Below are positions 1 through 8,350 of a DNA stretch of 64,000 nt, one piece after another. Made by a program: the position numbers and the translations under genes. The stretch is from Microcoleus vaginatus WJT46-NPBG5 (GTDB lineage: Bacteria; Cyanobacteriota; Cyanobacteriia; Cyanobacteriales; Oscillatoriaceae): positions 62,001 to 126,000 of the forward strand of contig JAHHHM010000008.1 in the NCBI GenBank assembly GCA_019359355.1, read 5' to 3'. Within the stretch, counting starts at the first letter, position 1. Each line of letters begins with the position of its first letter. Below the pieces are notes generated by a model. That model did no database searches, was not told the origin of the DNA, and worked only from the letters and a program-made list of their open reading frames with translations.

Positions 1-921
1 GTTTCCTCGCTTTATGCCTTCTGGAAGTTCTCTCGCCCCCACACAATTGTTGGCACGAGTCTGAGTGTTTTGGCGTTGTACGCAATCGCTTATGCTGAAA
101 GCACCGGCACGGCCTTCACCGACCTCCCGTGGGTGCAACTCTTCGGCACTTGGATTGCCTGTCTGTGTGGCAATGTTTACATTGTCGGGCTAAACCAGCT
201 GGAAGATGTGGAAATTGACAAAATTAATAAGCCACATTTGCCAATAGCTGCCGGTGAGTTTTCGCGCCGGCAAGCCCAGCTCATTGTGGCAATTACCGGC
301 ATTCTAGCCCTGCTGCTGGCGCTGTTACTAGGGCCGTGGTTGTTGGGGATGGTGAGTATCAGTTTAGCCCTGGGAACGGCTTATTCCCTACCGCCGGTGC
401 GCTTAAAGCGCTTTCCCTTTTGGGCCTCTTTTTGTATCTTTACCGTCCGGGGAGTGGTTGTTAATTTAGGGTTGTTTCTTCATTTTAACTGGGTGTTGTT
501 GCAGCTAGAAAAGCTTAGCGTCCCCATCATTCCACCCACGATCTGGGCGCTGACGCTGTTTATTTTGGTCTTTACTTTTGCAATCGCCATCTTTAAAGAT
601 ATTCCCGATATGGAAGGTGATCGGCAATACAACATCACCACTTTTACCCTGCAAATGGGTGCGCCGACAGTGTTTAATCTTGCCCGATGGGTGTTAACCG
701 TATGCTACCTTTCTCTCACGCTTGCCGGTTGGCTTTGGCTGCCGACCGTTAATCCTTTATTCTTAGCCATTACGCATCTGATTGCCTTGAGTTTGATGTG
801 GTGGCGCAGCAAGCAGGTAGATTTGCGGGACAAAGCCGAAATTGCACAGTTTTATCAATTTATTTGGAAACTCTTTTTCTTAGAATATCTGCTCTTTCCT
901 GCTGCCTGTTTTTTAGCTTGA
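1..921 (+). CDS. hpt: Homogentisate phytyltransferase, 5' end cut by window
   Basis: UbiA-family prenyltransferase that would join phytyl diphosphate to homogentisate in tocopherol synthesis, in the membrane. The reading frame is open from base 1, so the start lies outside the window and about 306 codons are seen. The first prenyl-diphosphate motif NQLEDVEIDKINKP lies near bases 193-235. The second, DIPDMEGDR, is near 600-626. Both match the HPT pattern more closely than UbiA or chlorophyll synthase. Several hydrophobic segments follow one another, as expected for the 8-9 helix fold. The next gene downstream is an insertion-element remnant, so no operon partner is visible on this side. Plastoquinone-type prenyltransferase is the main alternative. 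Confidence 0.88.
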   Translation, partial: VSSLYAFWKFSRPHTIVGTSLSVLALYAIAYAESTGTAFTDLPWVQLFGTWIACLCGNVYIVGLNQLEDVEIDKINKPHLPIAAGEFSRRQAQLIVAITGILALLLALLLGPWLLGMVSISLALGTAYSLPPVRLKRFPFWASFCIFTVRGVVVNLGLFLHFNWVLLQLEKLSVPIIPPTIWALTLFILVFTFAIAIFKDIPDMEGDRQYNITTFTLQMGAPTVFNLARWVLTVCYLSLTLAGWLWLPTVNPLFLAITHLIALSLMWWRSKQVDLRDKAEIAQFYQFIWKLFFLEYLLFPAACFLA

Positions 922-1187
922 AAATGTGTTGGTTTTTAGAGGGTTCGCCCAGGTTAATTTTTAGGGTTTAAAACCTGCCGGTGTAAAAAATCCGTCATCC
1001 CGTTTTTGCAAATTTCCCAGGAGGGGCGCAATTCTCAGCGTGCCCTCCCGGCATAGCATTCGGCTAATAAATGCTTTGTTCAACCCCTAACTTATCGCGC
1101 TCCCAATGCTTCATCCTGAATGACAAAGTTATACCAATTCTTGAAAGGGTGACTACAAATCGTGTAGAATAGTACGTTGAATAGAGT

Positions 1188-1691
1188 TTGATGAAAAAAG
1201 TGGCAGGAGTTTATAAGCTAGAAATCACAGAAAGTGAAAGCGAGCTAGAAAAACGACTGAGCCAAGAAAAAACAGGCTCAGGAAAAGAACGATTACAACT
1301 GTTGTACATCCTCAAAACAAAAAAAGCTAAAACTATCAAAGAAGCCGCAGAACTTGTAGGGAGAAATCGAGTCACAGTCCAAGATTGGTTAACTAAATAC
1401 CGTCAAGGAGGACTGATTAAGCTTTTAGAGAAAAAAGTCGGGACAGGAAGACCGAGGAAAATACCGGCGTGGGCAGAAAAAGAACTAGAGAAGAAACTTC
1501 AGTCCCCAACGGGGTTCGAGAGTTATGGAGAAATTTGCTCATGGTTGAGAGAGAAGTTAGGGATAGAAGCCAATTATAAAATAGTCCATAAATTAGTATA
1601 TTATCGACTCAAAGCCTCACCAAAAATAGCCCACCCCAAAAGCACAGAACAGTCAGAACAAAGATTAAAAGATTTTAAAAAAACTTTATAG
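1188..1691 (+). pseudogene. IS630-family transposase, N-terminal (DNA-binding) part
   Basis: 167 codons of HTH/winged-helix transposase N-terminus: a helix-turn-helix around residues 40-75 (AAELVGRNRVTVQDWL) and a second basic region ending in RLKDFKKTL. The frame stops at 1689-1691. The catalytic part continues in the -1 frame from codon AAC at 1682, reading NFIENLAMLSVIAV. The A7 run at 1677-1683 could support programmed -1 frameshifting or transcriptional slippage, which is known in the IS630 family, so the break alone does not prove decay. The catalytic half is however interrupted by an in-frame TAG at 1805 and truncated at 2059, so this copy cannot make active transposase. Confidence 0.8.
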
Positions 1692-1804
1692 AAAACCTAG
1701 CCATGCTGAGCGTGATAGCGGTAACGGTCATGGGATTAGGGAAAAAGATTAGATTTATTTGTCAAGATGAAACCAAAATAGGACTAAAAACAATAAGTGG
1801 CAGA

Positions 1805-1828
1805 TAGCGAAGCGTGGACGCAGTCCAT
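1805..1828 (+). repeat. Small dispersed repeat inserted in transposase
   Basis: A 24-bp insertion between codons for SGR and RIT of the IS630 transposase. Its length is a multiple of three but it begins with TAG, so it ends translation. It contains two adjacent mini-hairpins: GC(GAA)GC at 1807-1813 and TGGAC(GCA)GTCCA at 1815-1827, both with GNA triloops. The identical insertion is at the same site in copy B (8606-8629), and a related one sits in the IS5-type element at 12384-12403. Confidence 0.75.
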
Positions 1829-2059
1829 AGAATTACTTGCCGGGGGGTAAAACCCATAGGAAAAGTGCAATGGAAATTCCAAGCAACATATATATATGGG
1901 GTGGTTGAACCTGAAACCGGAGAGCATTTCTTTTATGAGTTTACCCATCTGAATAGTCAATGCTTTCAGATATTCTTATAATTGGTGGCCCAAAGATTTC
2001 CGGAGAGCGTGTTGATTATTCAATTAGATAATAGAAGGTTTCATAAAGCGAAGAAGCTG

Positions 2060-2362
2060 TAAAGTCAACTGACCTTTCGGCTTTTTCATCACCAAAATTT
2101 CTTGGGAAATTTCGGCATACTTTTTATTTACATAATTCTGAAGCCATCGAATGGATACCCCCGTAGCTCTAGCAATTCCGGCTCAAGAAATTTTTTCTAA
2201 AGTCAGCCGCTCAATTAAGGCTTTAGTCTCTGGTGAAATCTGCTTATATTGAGAATTTTCAATAAATTGACGACTACAATTTTTACATTTAAATCGCTGT
2301 TTTCCGTAATAAGTCTTTCCATTTTTAATAAAAAAATTGCTTTGGCAATTAGGGAATTTCAT
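2060..2362 (-). pseudogene. IS1-family transposase InsA-like remnant
   Basis: On the minus strand from ATG 2360-2362 the frame reads an InsA-type zinc-finger and HTH protein: MKFPNCQSNFFIKNGK, then QRFKCKNCSRQF, then LIERLTLEKIS followed by TGA (2183-2185) where the family has a sense codon. The frame continues after it as AGIARATGVSIRWLQNYVN and KKYAEISQEILVMKKPKG. The first metal cysteine of the usual CPxC pair is replaced by Phe. The fragment ends where IS630 homology begins, with no InsB part. It is a dead fragment fused against IS630 copy A. Confidence 0.75.
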
Positions 2363-2491
2363 ACTTTTATCTCGGAAATTTATGTTGATTTAGTATTAAA
2401 CCATTACTGTGCATCACTACCGGAAATAAAAGCTTCTTTTATGAGACAACACCCTGAAACTATCTGGAAATTCATTAGTTAATTGAAGGAA

Positions 2492-2543
2492 GTTTGTAGT
2501 AGGATTTTAGCCTCCGAATACGGGATAAAGTTCTACTACAAAC
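2492..2543. repeat. Interrupted palindrome, possible terminator
   Basis: GTTTGTAGTA (2492-2501) pairs with TACTACAAAC (2534-2543) across a 32-base loop. It lies just after the stop of the minus-strand hydrolase gene (2565). It could end that transcript or be a relic of a palindromic repeat element; no T-run follows directly. Confidence 0.4.
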
Positions 2544-2564
2544 CTCAATGGTATTTTTTTGCCA

Positions 2565-3383
2565 TTACTTGGAAACAAAGTGAATCCATAAGTCGCCGTC
2601 GGAACCGCAGACTTCTTTCATCATTCCGTAGGAGTAGACTAAGCCTTTCCCACTAATGCTAGTCTCGTATCCCCACTCGTACCATTCGCCGTAGGGATCG
2701 TTGACAATCCAGCCTTTTTCGTTGTATCCAACAATTGTGATAATGTGTCCAGAACGGGTGAACCATCCGTGAGCGATGCAAGGGTTGCCTGCCGCGAGCC
2801 ACTGTTTGACATCTCCCCATTTGGCATCGGGTTGAAAGTCGTCTTTGTAACCGTAAATATTGATTAGTTTGGCTAAGTCTGTGGGGGAATGGCGGGATAG
2901 TCGATTGTCAGTGCAATAGCGGTAGAGTTGATCTTCTAATTGTTCGCCGCTGGAGTTAAACCATTGATAACCCAAATATACTATGCACATGGCAACGCTG
3001 GTGACGTTACAAGATCCGTGAGGGTTCAGCTCGTTGTTTAGCTGGCTGAAGTAGGGAACTGATAATTGAACTGTTGATGGGTTTCCGGGTTTTTTTACTA
3101 CTGTTGCTGCTACTGCGGTCGAGCTTTCATTACCTAAGTTCGCTGCGGCGGCTACTGCGGTGAGAGCGTCGCTATTTTGGCTTATAACAGTGGTATTTGG
3201 TGTCACCATTGCCGCAGTTGCTTGTAAATCTTCTGGGGTTTTCCAGATTTTGACAAATTCGGAATCTTCTCTCAAAAGATGAGGGTGAGTTCTCTCAAGT
3301 TCTGCTTGGAGAATATTGAGAGCTTTTTCTTGATTTGCTGCACCTTGGTAGTATTTAACAACGTTGAGTAAAGAAATAGTCAT
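2565..3383 (-). CDS. C39-like papain-fold peptidase, stand-alone paralogue
   Basis: 272 aa, predicted cysteine peptidase or amidase of the Peptidase_C39_2 type. Residues 1-50 form a module shared with the next gene (MTISLLNVVKYYQGAANQ and EFVKIWKTPE). Residues 60-105 are an Ala/Thr/Ser-rich linker. The catalytic domain spans about 108-272: GSCNVTSVAMC holds the nucleophile Cys, SGHIITIVGYNEKGW the His, and IVNDPYGEW the Asp. No signal peptide or membrane segment is seen. It lies 116 bases downstream of its longer paralogue on the same strand; the gap carries repeated GTTAAC motifs. The substrate is unknown; peptidoglycan peptides are plausible because the paralogue carries a lysozyme-like domain. 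Start chosen because both paralogues begin with the same module. Confidence 0.75.
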   Translation of the reverse strand: MTISLLNVVKYYQGAANQEKALNILQAELERTHPHLLREDSEFVKIWKTPEDLQATAAMVTPNTTVISQNSDALTAVAAAANLGNESSTAVAATVVKKPGNPSTVQLSVPYFSQLNNELNPHGSCNVTSVAMCIVYLGYQWFNSSGEQLEDQLYRYCTDNRLSRHSPTDLAKLINIYGYKDDFQPDAKWGDVKQWLAAGNPCIAHGWFTRSGHIITIVGYNEKGWIVNDPYGEWYEWGYETSISGKGLVYSYGMMKEVCGSDGDLWIHFVSK

Positions 3384-3499
3384 CTGGATGCACCTCTTTG
3401 GGGGAATTGTTATTTGTTAACTGTTAACCGTTAACAGAAGCTGGGGATTGTTGAGTTTGTACTAGATGCGATGGCTCTTGTTTTTACAAGAGTTTTGAA

Positions 3500-5068
3500 C
3501 TAAGGAAGGCTGTTTTGCAGATGTTGGACTATAGGCCAAAAATGATCCCAGCCATTAAGACCGCCGTTTACTAACTGCCGGACTCTTTTCCAATCGCCTT
3601 CTAGAGCGGCTTTGTCAACTCCACGATCCCAGAAGTATTCGATTAAAATCTTGGCTGAAATCTGAGGATCTAAAGCTAATTCTGGTTTCTCTTCTAAGGG
3701 CACGCCCAATTTTTTGCCGTAGGACTGATAATTTGCCCGACCTGTAATTTGAATGAAGCCGCGTCCATGATAGCGGACTCCATCTCCGGGTTTGGTATTC
3801 CCCAAGTCGTGGCGACCTTCGTACATTTCGGTGAAATAGTTGGTGTCGCCCCACTCGTTAATAGGTCGGAAGCCTGCGGTTTCTACGCCGATGGTGGCAA
3901 GGGCGGCAATTAATGTATGTTTGTTGAGGATGCCTTTGGCTTGGAGTCCTTTCATAACTCCAGGTAGATAGGTTTGGGCATCTTTAAGCGGACAGTCGAG
4001 GATGACGGCGGTGAGTTCTGAGGAAATCATTTCCAGCAAGGGGTCAAAGCCGGGTACTGCTGGGGTTTGAATGAGTTGTTTTGCGGCTGGGGGGGTGATT
4101 TGGTCTGGGGGGGCGTTGAAGGCTTTGTTGAAGCGGGCGATCGCGGCTTTTGTAGCTTGTCCGCATTTGCCGTCGGCTTGACCTACTGGCATTTTTAGAG
4201 ATCGCAGCCGAATTTGAATCTGTTTAATTAAAGCTGTTTCTTTCGCCGCTTCTTCTACACCAATTGGCTGGCCACTCTTCAAAATGTCTTGCAACACCAT
4301 ACCGGGTTTGACGGTGGCGAATTGACCTGGTGTACTAAAGTTTTGCCCGATTTTGCCGGAAACATAGTGAATCCACAAGTCGCCGTCTGTCCCGCAGATT
4401 TCTTTCATCATTTGGTACGAGTAGGTTAAGCCGGCACCGCTGAGGTTTGTATCGTAACCGCTGCTATACCACTGTCCGTAAGGGTCGTTGACGATCCAAC
4501 CTTTTTCGTTGTAGCCGCGAATTACGATGATGTGTCCAGAACGAGAAAACCACCCGTGCACGATGCAAGGTTTTCCAGAGTCCAGCCACTTTTTGACATC
4601 TCCCCACTTGGCATCGGGTTGAAAGTCGTCTTCGTAGCCATAGATGGTCATTAATTTGTCTAAGTCCTGCGGGGAATGTCGCGACAGGCCATTGTCGAGG
4701 CAGTAGCGGTACAGTTCGTCTTCTAGCTGTTCCCCTGTCTTCTGATTCATCAACGGATGGCCGAAGTAAGCCATGCACATCGATACGGAGGTGACGTTGC
4801 AAGATCCGTGAGGGTTGTTTTCGTTGTCGAGTTGGCTGAGGTAAGGAACGTTCAGCTTGACTGTACCACCTGCCTTAGCGGGGGCGGCGGGGGTAGCAGT
4901 TTGTTGTTGACCAGGTAGGGGTGTTCTCCAGGCTTTGATGAAATCTGAATTCTCCTGTAGCAGGTCTGGGCGGACGGCTTGAATTTGCTCTTGAAGTCGC
5001 TCTAAAGCTCTGGTTTGGTGAGGTTTGCCTTTATAGTATTTAGCGACTTTGATTAATGAAACAGTCAT
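3500..5068 (-). CDS. C39-like peptidase + PG-binding + GH19 cell-wall hydrolase
   Basis: 522 aa, predicted bifunctional muralytic enzyme. Domains in order: shared N-terminal module (1-50, MTVSLIKVAKYYKGKPHQ); C39-like papain fold (about 70-245) with catalytic Cys in GSCNVTSVSMC, His in SGHIIVIRGYNEKGW and Asp in IVNDPYGQW; peptidoglycan-binding helical domain (about 280-330, IRLRSLKMPVGQADGKCGQ); GH19 chitinase/lysozyme-like domain (about 360-522) with acidic residues in GVETAGF and MYEGRHDLG, and the RGFIQITGRANY segment. No Sec signal, so release would need lysis or a leaderless secretion route. The two catalytic domains together resemble phage endolysins, but no holin or other phage gene is nearby. 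Could be an antagonistic effector, a prophage relic or an autolysin. Confidence 0.82.
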   Translation of the reverse strand: MTVSLIKVAKYYKGKPHQTRALERLQEQIQAVRPDLLQENSDFIKAWRTPLPGQQQTATPAAPAKAGGTVKLNVPYLSQLDNENNPHGSCNVTSVSMCMAYFGHPLMNQKTGEQLEDELYRYCLDNGLSRHSPQDLDKLMTIYGYEDDFQPDAKWGDVKKWLDSGKPCIVHGWFSRSGHIIVIRGYNEKGWIVNDPYGQWYSSGYDTNLSGAGLTYSYQMMKEICGTDGDLWIHYVSGKIGQNFSTPGQFATVKPGMVLQDILKSGQPIGVEEAAKETALIKQIQIRLRSLKMPVGQADGKCGQATKAAIARFNKAFNAPPDQITPPAAKQLIQTPAVPGFDPLLEMISSELTAVILDCPLKDAQTYLPGVMKGLQAKGILNKHTLIAALATIGVETAGFRPINEWGDTNYFTEMYEGRHDLGNTKPGDGVRYHGRGFIQITGRANYQSYGKKLGVPLEEKPELALDPQISAKILIEYFWDRGVDKAALEGDWKRVRQLVNGGLNGWDHFWPIVQHLQNSLP

Positions 5069-5377
5069 TTGATTCGATCCTAATTACATGAATTGATTTT
5101 TGTTTTCTGCTAATTTGATGCCAATCGCTGCTGAGCCAGCTTAGTCTGGAAAGCGTGATCGCGTTCTCATAATTTCTGCTAAGGTCGCTGTAAAAGTTAC
5201 TTTGAACAATTTTTCCGTCTTTCCTCTCTCCCAATAGATAGATGTGGCTATTAATTTTTTATGGTATATACCGTTTTTGATTAAGTCACTACCGCTAACT
5301 AGGACAGTTAAAAAATCCGTCCGCTTTTTGTCTCATCTCTTACGTACCAGAGCGGTAAACTATGGTTAGTTTGATGC

Positions 5378-5743
5378 TTAATTTTTCTCAATTCCTACGA
5401 GAGAATACAAAAACTCTTTTTCCTCTGTCATAGCTTTGCGAATCCGCACTAGCATATAAGAAGCTGTATTTTTATTCACTTCTATCTCTTGAGCTAACTT
5501 ACGGACGCTGATATTTCCGGTTGTCAAAACCAGTTGAATTGCTTGATACCACTTTTGGAGATCGACGTGAGTTTTGTGGAATAAAGTACCAACGGTGACG
5601 CTATAGGAAGTAAAGCAAGTATTGCAGTGGTATCGGAGTTCTTTTTTGATGGGGGTAGAATTGGTTGAACCGCAGTAGGGGCATTGTGGTTTGCCCCCCC
5701 AACGAATTTGTTCAAGATCGGAACATGGTTTTGTTTTTGGCAT
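5378..5743 (-). CDS. IS1595-type zinc-ribbon/HTH protein, no DDE domain
   Basis: 121 aa. Residues 20-50 form a zinc ribbon with two CxxC pairs (CPYCGSTN and CNTCFTSYSVTVGT). Residues 55-110 match the helical region that follows it in IS1595/ISXO2 transposases (HKTHVDLQKWYQAIQL, then KLAQEIEVNKNTASYML). The catalytic DDE domain is absent and the frame ends cleanly, so it is either a truncated transposase or a domesticated DNA-binding protein. It lies 309 bases upstream of the hydrolase gene, on the same strand. Confidence 0.65.
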   Translation of the reverse strand: MPKTKPCSDLEQIRWGGKPQCPYCGSTNSTPIKKELRYHCNTCFTSYSVTVGTLFHKTHVDLQKWYQAIQLVLTTGNISVRKLAQEIEVNKNTASYMLVRIRKAMTEEKEFLYSLVGIEKN

Positions 5744-6263
5744 AAAAATTTAGCCGTCTCGCTAGAGTTAGGAAAAGAATTTCATCCTATTTTGGATGCA
5801 AGAATCTGTGATTTTGAATTGAATCCAAAATCTGATATGTAGGCAGAGCGAGGTGTGATCGCCTTGAAGAGAAGTTCTATTGAACTAAACTGAACCGAAT
5901 TGCCTTTAACGGTTTTGTGGAAAAGAGGTTTTAGCCGTGCGAGTGCCGACGGCGGCATCGGCGATCGCCCGTCGAAAGCTAATCACCTTCGAGATTTACT
6001 TTTTTTATGCGGGGTGTTAGCCCACATAGCCACATACAAATCATATATTATGTTGTTTGTATGTTTGACAAATTACAACCATCTTTCAGTAGTGTCAATT
6101 GCTCACCTCGCAATTTTGTTAAAAAAAGTTGATAAAAACTGGCGAGTCGATTGGGGGGTCTTCCCCCTCACCCCAAGTGTGATCGCTTGTGCTTAATAAG
6201 CTCCCCCATTGCATCGCCGCAAATTAAGATAATGGAGGTGAAAATCTGTACTCCAACTTCGGC
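5744..6263. other. Intergenic region with 9-bp inverted repeat
   Basis: No convincing gene. A perfect 9-bp inverted repeat, ACATACAAA (6032-6040) and TTTGTATGT (6056-6064), lies 200 bases upstream of the HTH-like gene and could be an operator. One HIP1 octamer (GCGATCGC) occurs near 5960. The region separates the zinc-ribbon gene (minus) from the HTH/PAS pair (plus), so both promoters should lie here. Confidence 0.4.
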
Positions 6264-7379
6264 GTGCAGACTGAACCTTACTCATTTAGGAGTGTCGGCA
6301 AAGTGATTTCACCAGAAAAAAAGCAAAAATTTTCCGAACTCCTCAAGTACATTCGTGGTAACGACGGCGTGAAGAAGTTTGCAGCTCGCCTAGAGATTAA
6401 GTTGCCAACTTATAGCGGTTGGGAGACAGCTAGAGCTTTTCCAAGCGATGAAATGTGGGAATTTTTGCTTCCTAAACTGTCGGAATTGTCTGGTTTCACT
6501 CCTGAATTAATAGAGCGGTATTTGCGGGGAGATTACGAACTGGCAGATTTAATCGAAGGCTCTGTTCAAGATGGTTTGCAGCCCAGAGCCAGGGCTGTGA
6601 TTACTATGGCTAAATTCCGAGCTTGGTTGGAGGAGCTGACCTTAACTGAACTGATTCAGATTTTGAAAGATACTGGTGAGCAAGCGGGGGAGTTCGTTTC
6701 CCGTCTCCCCAAAAGCGGACAGTCTACAAACTTGCCTGAGCAAAGTGGGGATGAAATATTTGCTAGGAACAAACGAGAAGCAACACCGAACTCTTTTGAA
6801 GCTAGCCCGCCCATTACTAGGGGTAATGCAGAGAGTTTAGACAATTTTCAAGTAAACGCTATCGATCAGGAAGCTGTAGTCAAAATTATCTTTGAACTCG
6901 CCGAAAATTTGTCGTTTGAAAAAATGGTGCAGGTAGATAATCGGCTCCGTGACCTGATCTTTTCAAAACTTCATAATCTTGGTTTGCTTGAAATGAAAAA
7001 ATATCAAAACAATCCTTTTTACATTTTAATGGAACAATATAGAGTTGCTCAAGGTTTAAGCTATGAACAATTTGAGGAGCGGTTGCTTAGGGAAGGTACA
7101 GAAGCTGGCTTATATCCAAGCCGAATTGCTCCTATTGTCAGGGGCAACTTGTTGCCAGATGACCGAGAACTTTTGTGGATGGGAATTTTCATTAAGAAAC
7201 CAGATGGCAGTCTTTACGAACACGAAGAACTTTTAATGTTGCGGGATGGAAGTTCTTCCCCCGATTCCAGGGATGAAGTCGAACCTCGCGCTTCTCCTGA
7301 GAGCAACACTCATCATTTAGGAGAGAGTGAGGTTGATTGCAGGGTAAATGGTAAAACGTTCGGATTGAACGGTAGATAA
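6264..7379 (+). CDS. Protein with two XRE-like HTH regions (unrecognised)
   Basis: 371 aa, not recognised as a named family. Residues 15-95 look like an XRE-type helical DNA-binding domain (FSELLKYIRG, VKKFAARLEIKLPTYSGWE, then LSGFTPELIERYLRGDYEL). A low-complexity middle follows. A second related region at about 245-325 (FYILMEQYRVAQGLSYEQF, LYPSRIAPIVRGNLLPDDRE) repeats the HTH-plus-recognition pattern. The C-terminal 45 residues are acidic and Ser-rich. The start is GTG; a GTG about 13 codons further on is also possible. The gene is 16 bases upstream of the PAS-like gene and probably co-transcribed. Role inferred: transcription regulator. Confidence 0.5.
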   Translation: MQTEPYSFRSVGKVISPEKKQKFSELLKYIRGNDGVKKFAARLEIKLPTYSGWETARAFPSDEMWEFLLPKLSELSGFTPELIERYLRGDYELADLIEGSVQDGLQPRARAVITMAKFRAWLEELTLTELIQILKDTGEQAGEFVSRLPKSGQSTNLPEQSGDEIFARNKREATPNSFEASPPITRGNAESLDNFQVNAIDQEAVVKIIFELAENLSFEKMVQVDNRLRDLIFSKLHNLGLLEMKKYQNNPFYILMEQYRVAQGLSYEQFEERLLREGTEAGLYPSRIAPIVRGNLLPDDRELLWMGIFIKKPDGSLYEHEELLMLRDGSSSPDSRDEVEPRASPESNTHHLGESEVDCRVNGKTFGLNGR

Positions 7380-7395
7380 ATTATCAGGGTGCTCT

Positions 7396-8175
7396 ATGCG
7401 CGAATATCAAAGTGACAACAGTGACGAACTGCAACTCGAAAGAGAATTTCATGAAGCTTCTAATTATTTAGTTAGCTCTCTGCTCTGTAAATTTCTTCCA
7501 ACTGCGAGTTGCCAGATTTTAGAAGGGGTAACTATCGAATTGATTACTAATAGTAAAATCTTGCGCTTTAATTGTCCTTCTGCAACTGTTGCAGCGCGTG
7601 TTTTCAAAATGTCCAAGACGATTTCTTTAGCTATTTACGGGCTGAAGGAAATTTTGAAACTGGGGTTCATTCCCAGCTTGGAAATTTTATGCGCGGGACA
7701 GCAGTTTATCCCAAAATTCAACGCTGAAAAGTTAACCAAGGATTGTTTTATGACGACGAGTTCCCAGAACCAACCGCAGCCCAATATTGCTTTTTCGGAG
7801 TTAGATTTGGATTTGAACGATCTCTATCGCCAGCATAATCCAATTTATATTACTCAGATGTCTGACCAAAAGGTTTTGTTTGCAAACCGTGCTGCTTTGC
7901 TGTCTAATAGTCGCTCTGCTGGAGAGGTTTTGGGCAAGGAAATTACAGCACTTTGGGATGATGATGTGCTTAGTGAGCTGATGGTTCGCTTGGAACGAGA
8001 CCGTCAACTTTGGCAGTATAATTATCGGGGATATCGCTGGTCGAAAGATGTGGCTTCTCCAATTTGGCGGCGCGATCGCTATATGTTTGTGGCGAATTAC
8101 AAGTTAGTCGAGTTCTTGGGTTCTGTTTGCCGATTTTGCACGATTACTTCAGCGGAAAAAATGGTTAATAGCTAA
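7396..8175 (+). CDS. PAS-like domain protein (unrecognised)
   Basis: 259 aa. The N-terminal 120 residues hold an alpha/beta region of unknown family (LRFNCPSATVAARVFKM). Residues 130-250 resemble a small PAS fold: HNPIYITQMSDQKVLFANRA, then VLGKEITALWDDDVLSEL, then a Trp/Arg-rich strand pair ending in CRFCTIT. No kinase, cyclase or DNA-binding output domain follows, so it may sense a ligand or redox state and act by contact with its partner. Gap to the HTH-like gene is 16 bases, suggesting an operon. It ends at the decayed Uma2 remnant. Confidence 0.5.
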   Translation: MREYQSDNSDELQLEREFHEASNYLVSSLLCKFLPTASCQILEGVTIELITNSKILRFNCPSATVAARVFKMSKTISLAIYGLKEILKLGFIPSLEILCAGQQFIPKFNAEKLTKDCFMTTSSQNQPQPNIAFSELDLDLNDLYRQHNPIYITQMSDQKVLFANRAALLSNSRSAGEVLGKEITALWDDDVLSELMVRLERDRQLWQYNYRGYRWSKDVASPIWRRDRYMFVANYKLVEFLGSVCRFCTITSAEKMVNS

Positions 8176-8185
8176 TAGTTAACTG

Positions 8186-8347
8186 TTACCAAATTGTTGC
8201 TAAATTTAAACTAAATTCTGGCAAAATCTCTTCTCCTGAAACTGGAGCCAGATTTTCGATAACTTCTGGCTCTTAGTTAGGTCGATGAATTTCTACTTGT
8301 CGCTTTTTACGGTTGATTATCCAACCCAATTGTGCGACATTTTCTAT
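8186..8347 (-). pseudogene. Uma2-family endonuclease C-terminal remnant
   Basis: Minus-strand frame reads IENVAQLGWIINRKKRQV, EIHRPN, stop (TAA), EPEVIENLAPVSGEEILP and EFSLNLATIW before a terminal TAA. This matches the C-terminus of cyanobacterial Uma2 (DUF820) proteins, where QLGWLI...VEIYRP is followed by a G-E-x-x-L-P-x-F strand. The internal stop and the missing N-terminal two thirds show it is dead. Confidence 0.65.
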
Positions 8348-8350
8348 GGA

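Larger units (their letters stand above)
1129..2059 (+). mobile_element. IS630-family element, left-end piece (copy A)
   Basis: The left inverted repeat TTATACCAATTCTT (1129-1142) matches the right end of copy B (9095-9108, reverse complement) at 12 of 14 positions. Inside are an intact N-terminal transposase frame, a -1 frame break at an A7 run (1677-1683), then the start of the DDE catalytic part (QDETKIGLKTISGR) ended by a small dispersed repeat with an in-frame TAG. Homology to copy B runs about 1738-2059 and stops abruptly at an IS1-type remnant. The right end is missing here and is found only in copy B. Confidence 0.8.

Noticed and set aside
2249-2482. 77-codon plus-strand ORF
   Set aside because: It lies opposite the IS1 InsA-like remnant and has no protein-like features; it is an antisense shadow.
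3500-5068. Prophage endolysin as proof of a prophage
   Set aside because: The domain mix resembles an endolysin, but no capsid, tail, holin, terminase or integrase gene is near, so a prophage is not called.
5900-6196. 98-codon plus-strand ORF upstream of the HTH-like gene
   Set aside because: No ribosome site, no family feature, and composition like non-coding DNA with a HIP1 site; treated as part of the promoter region.
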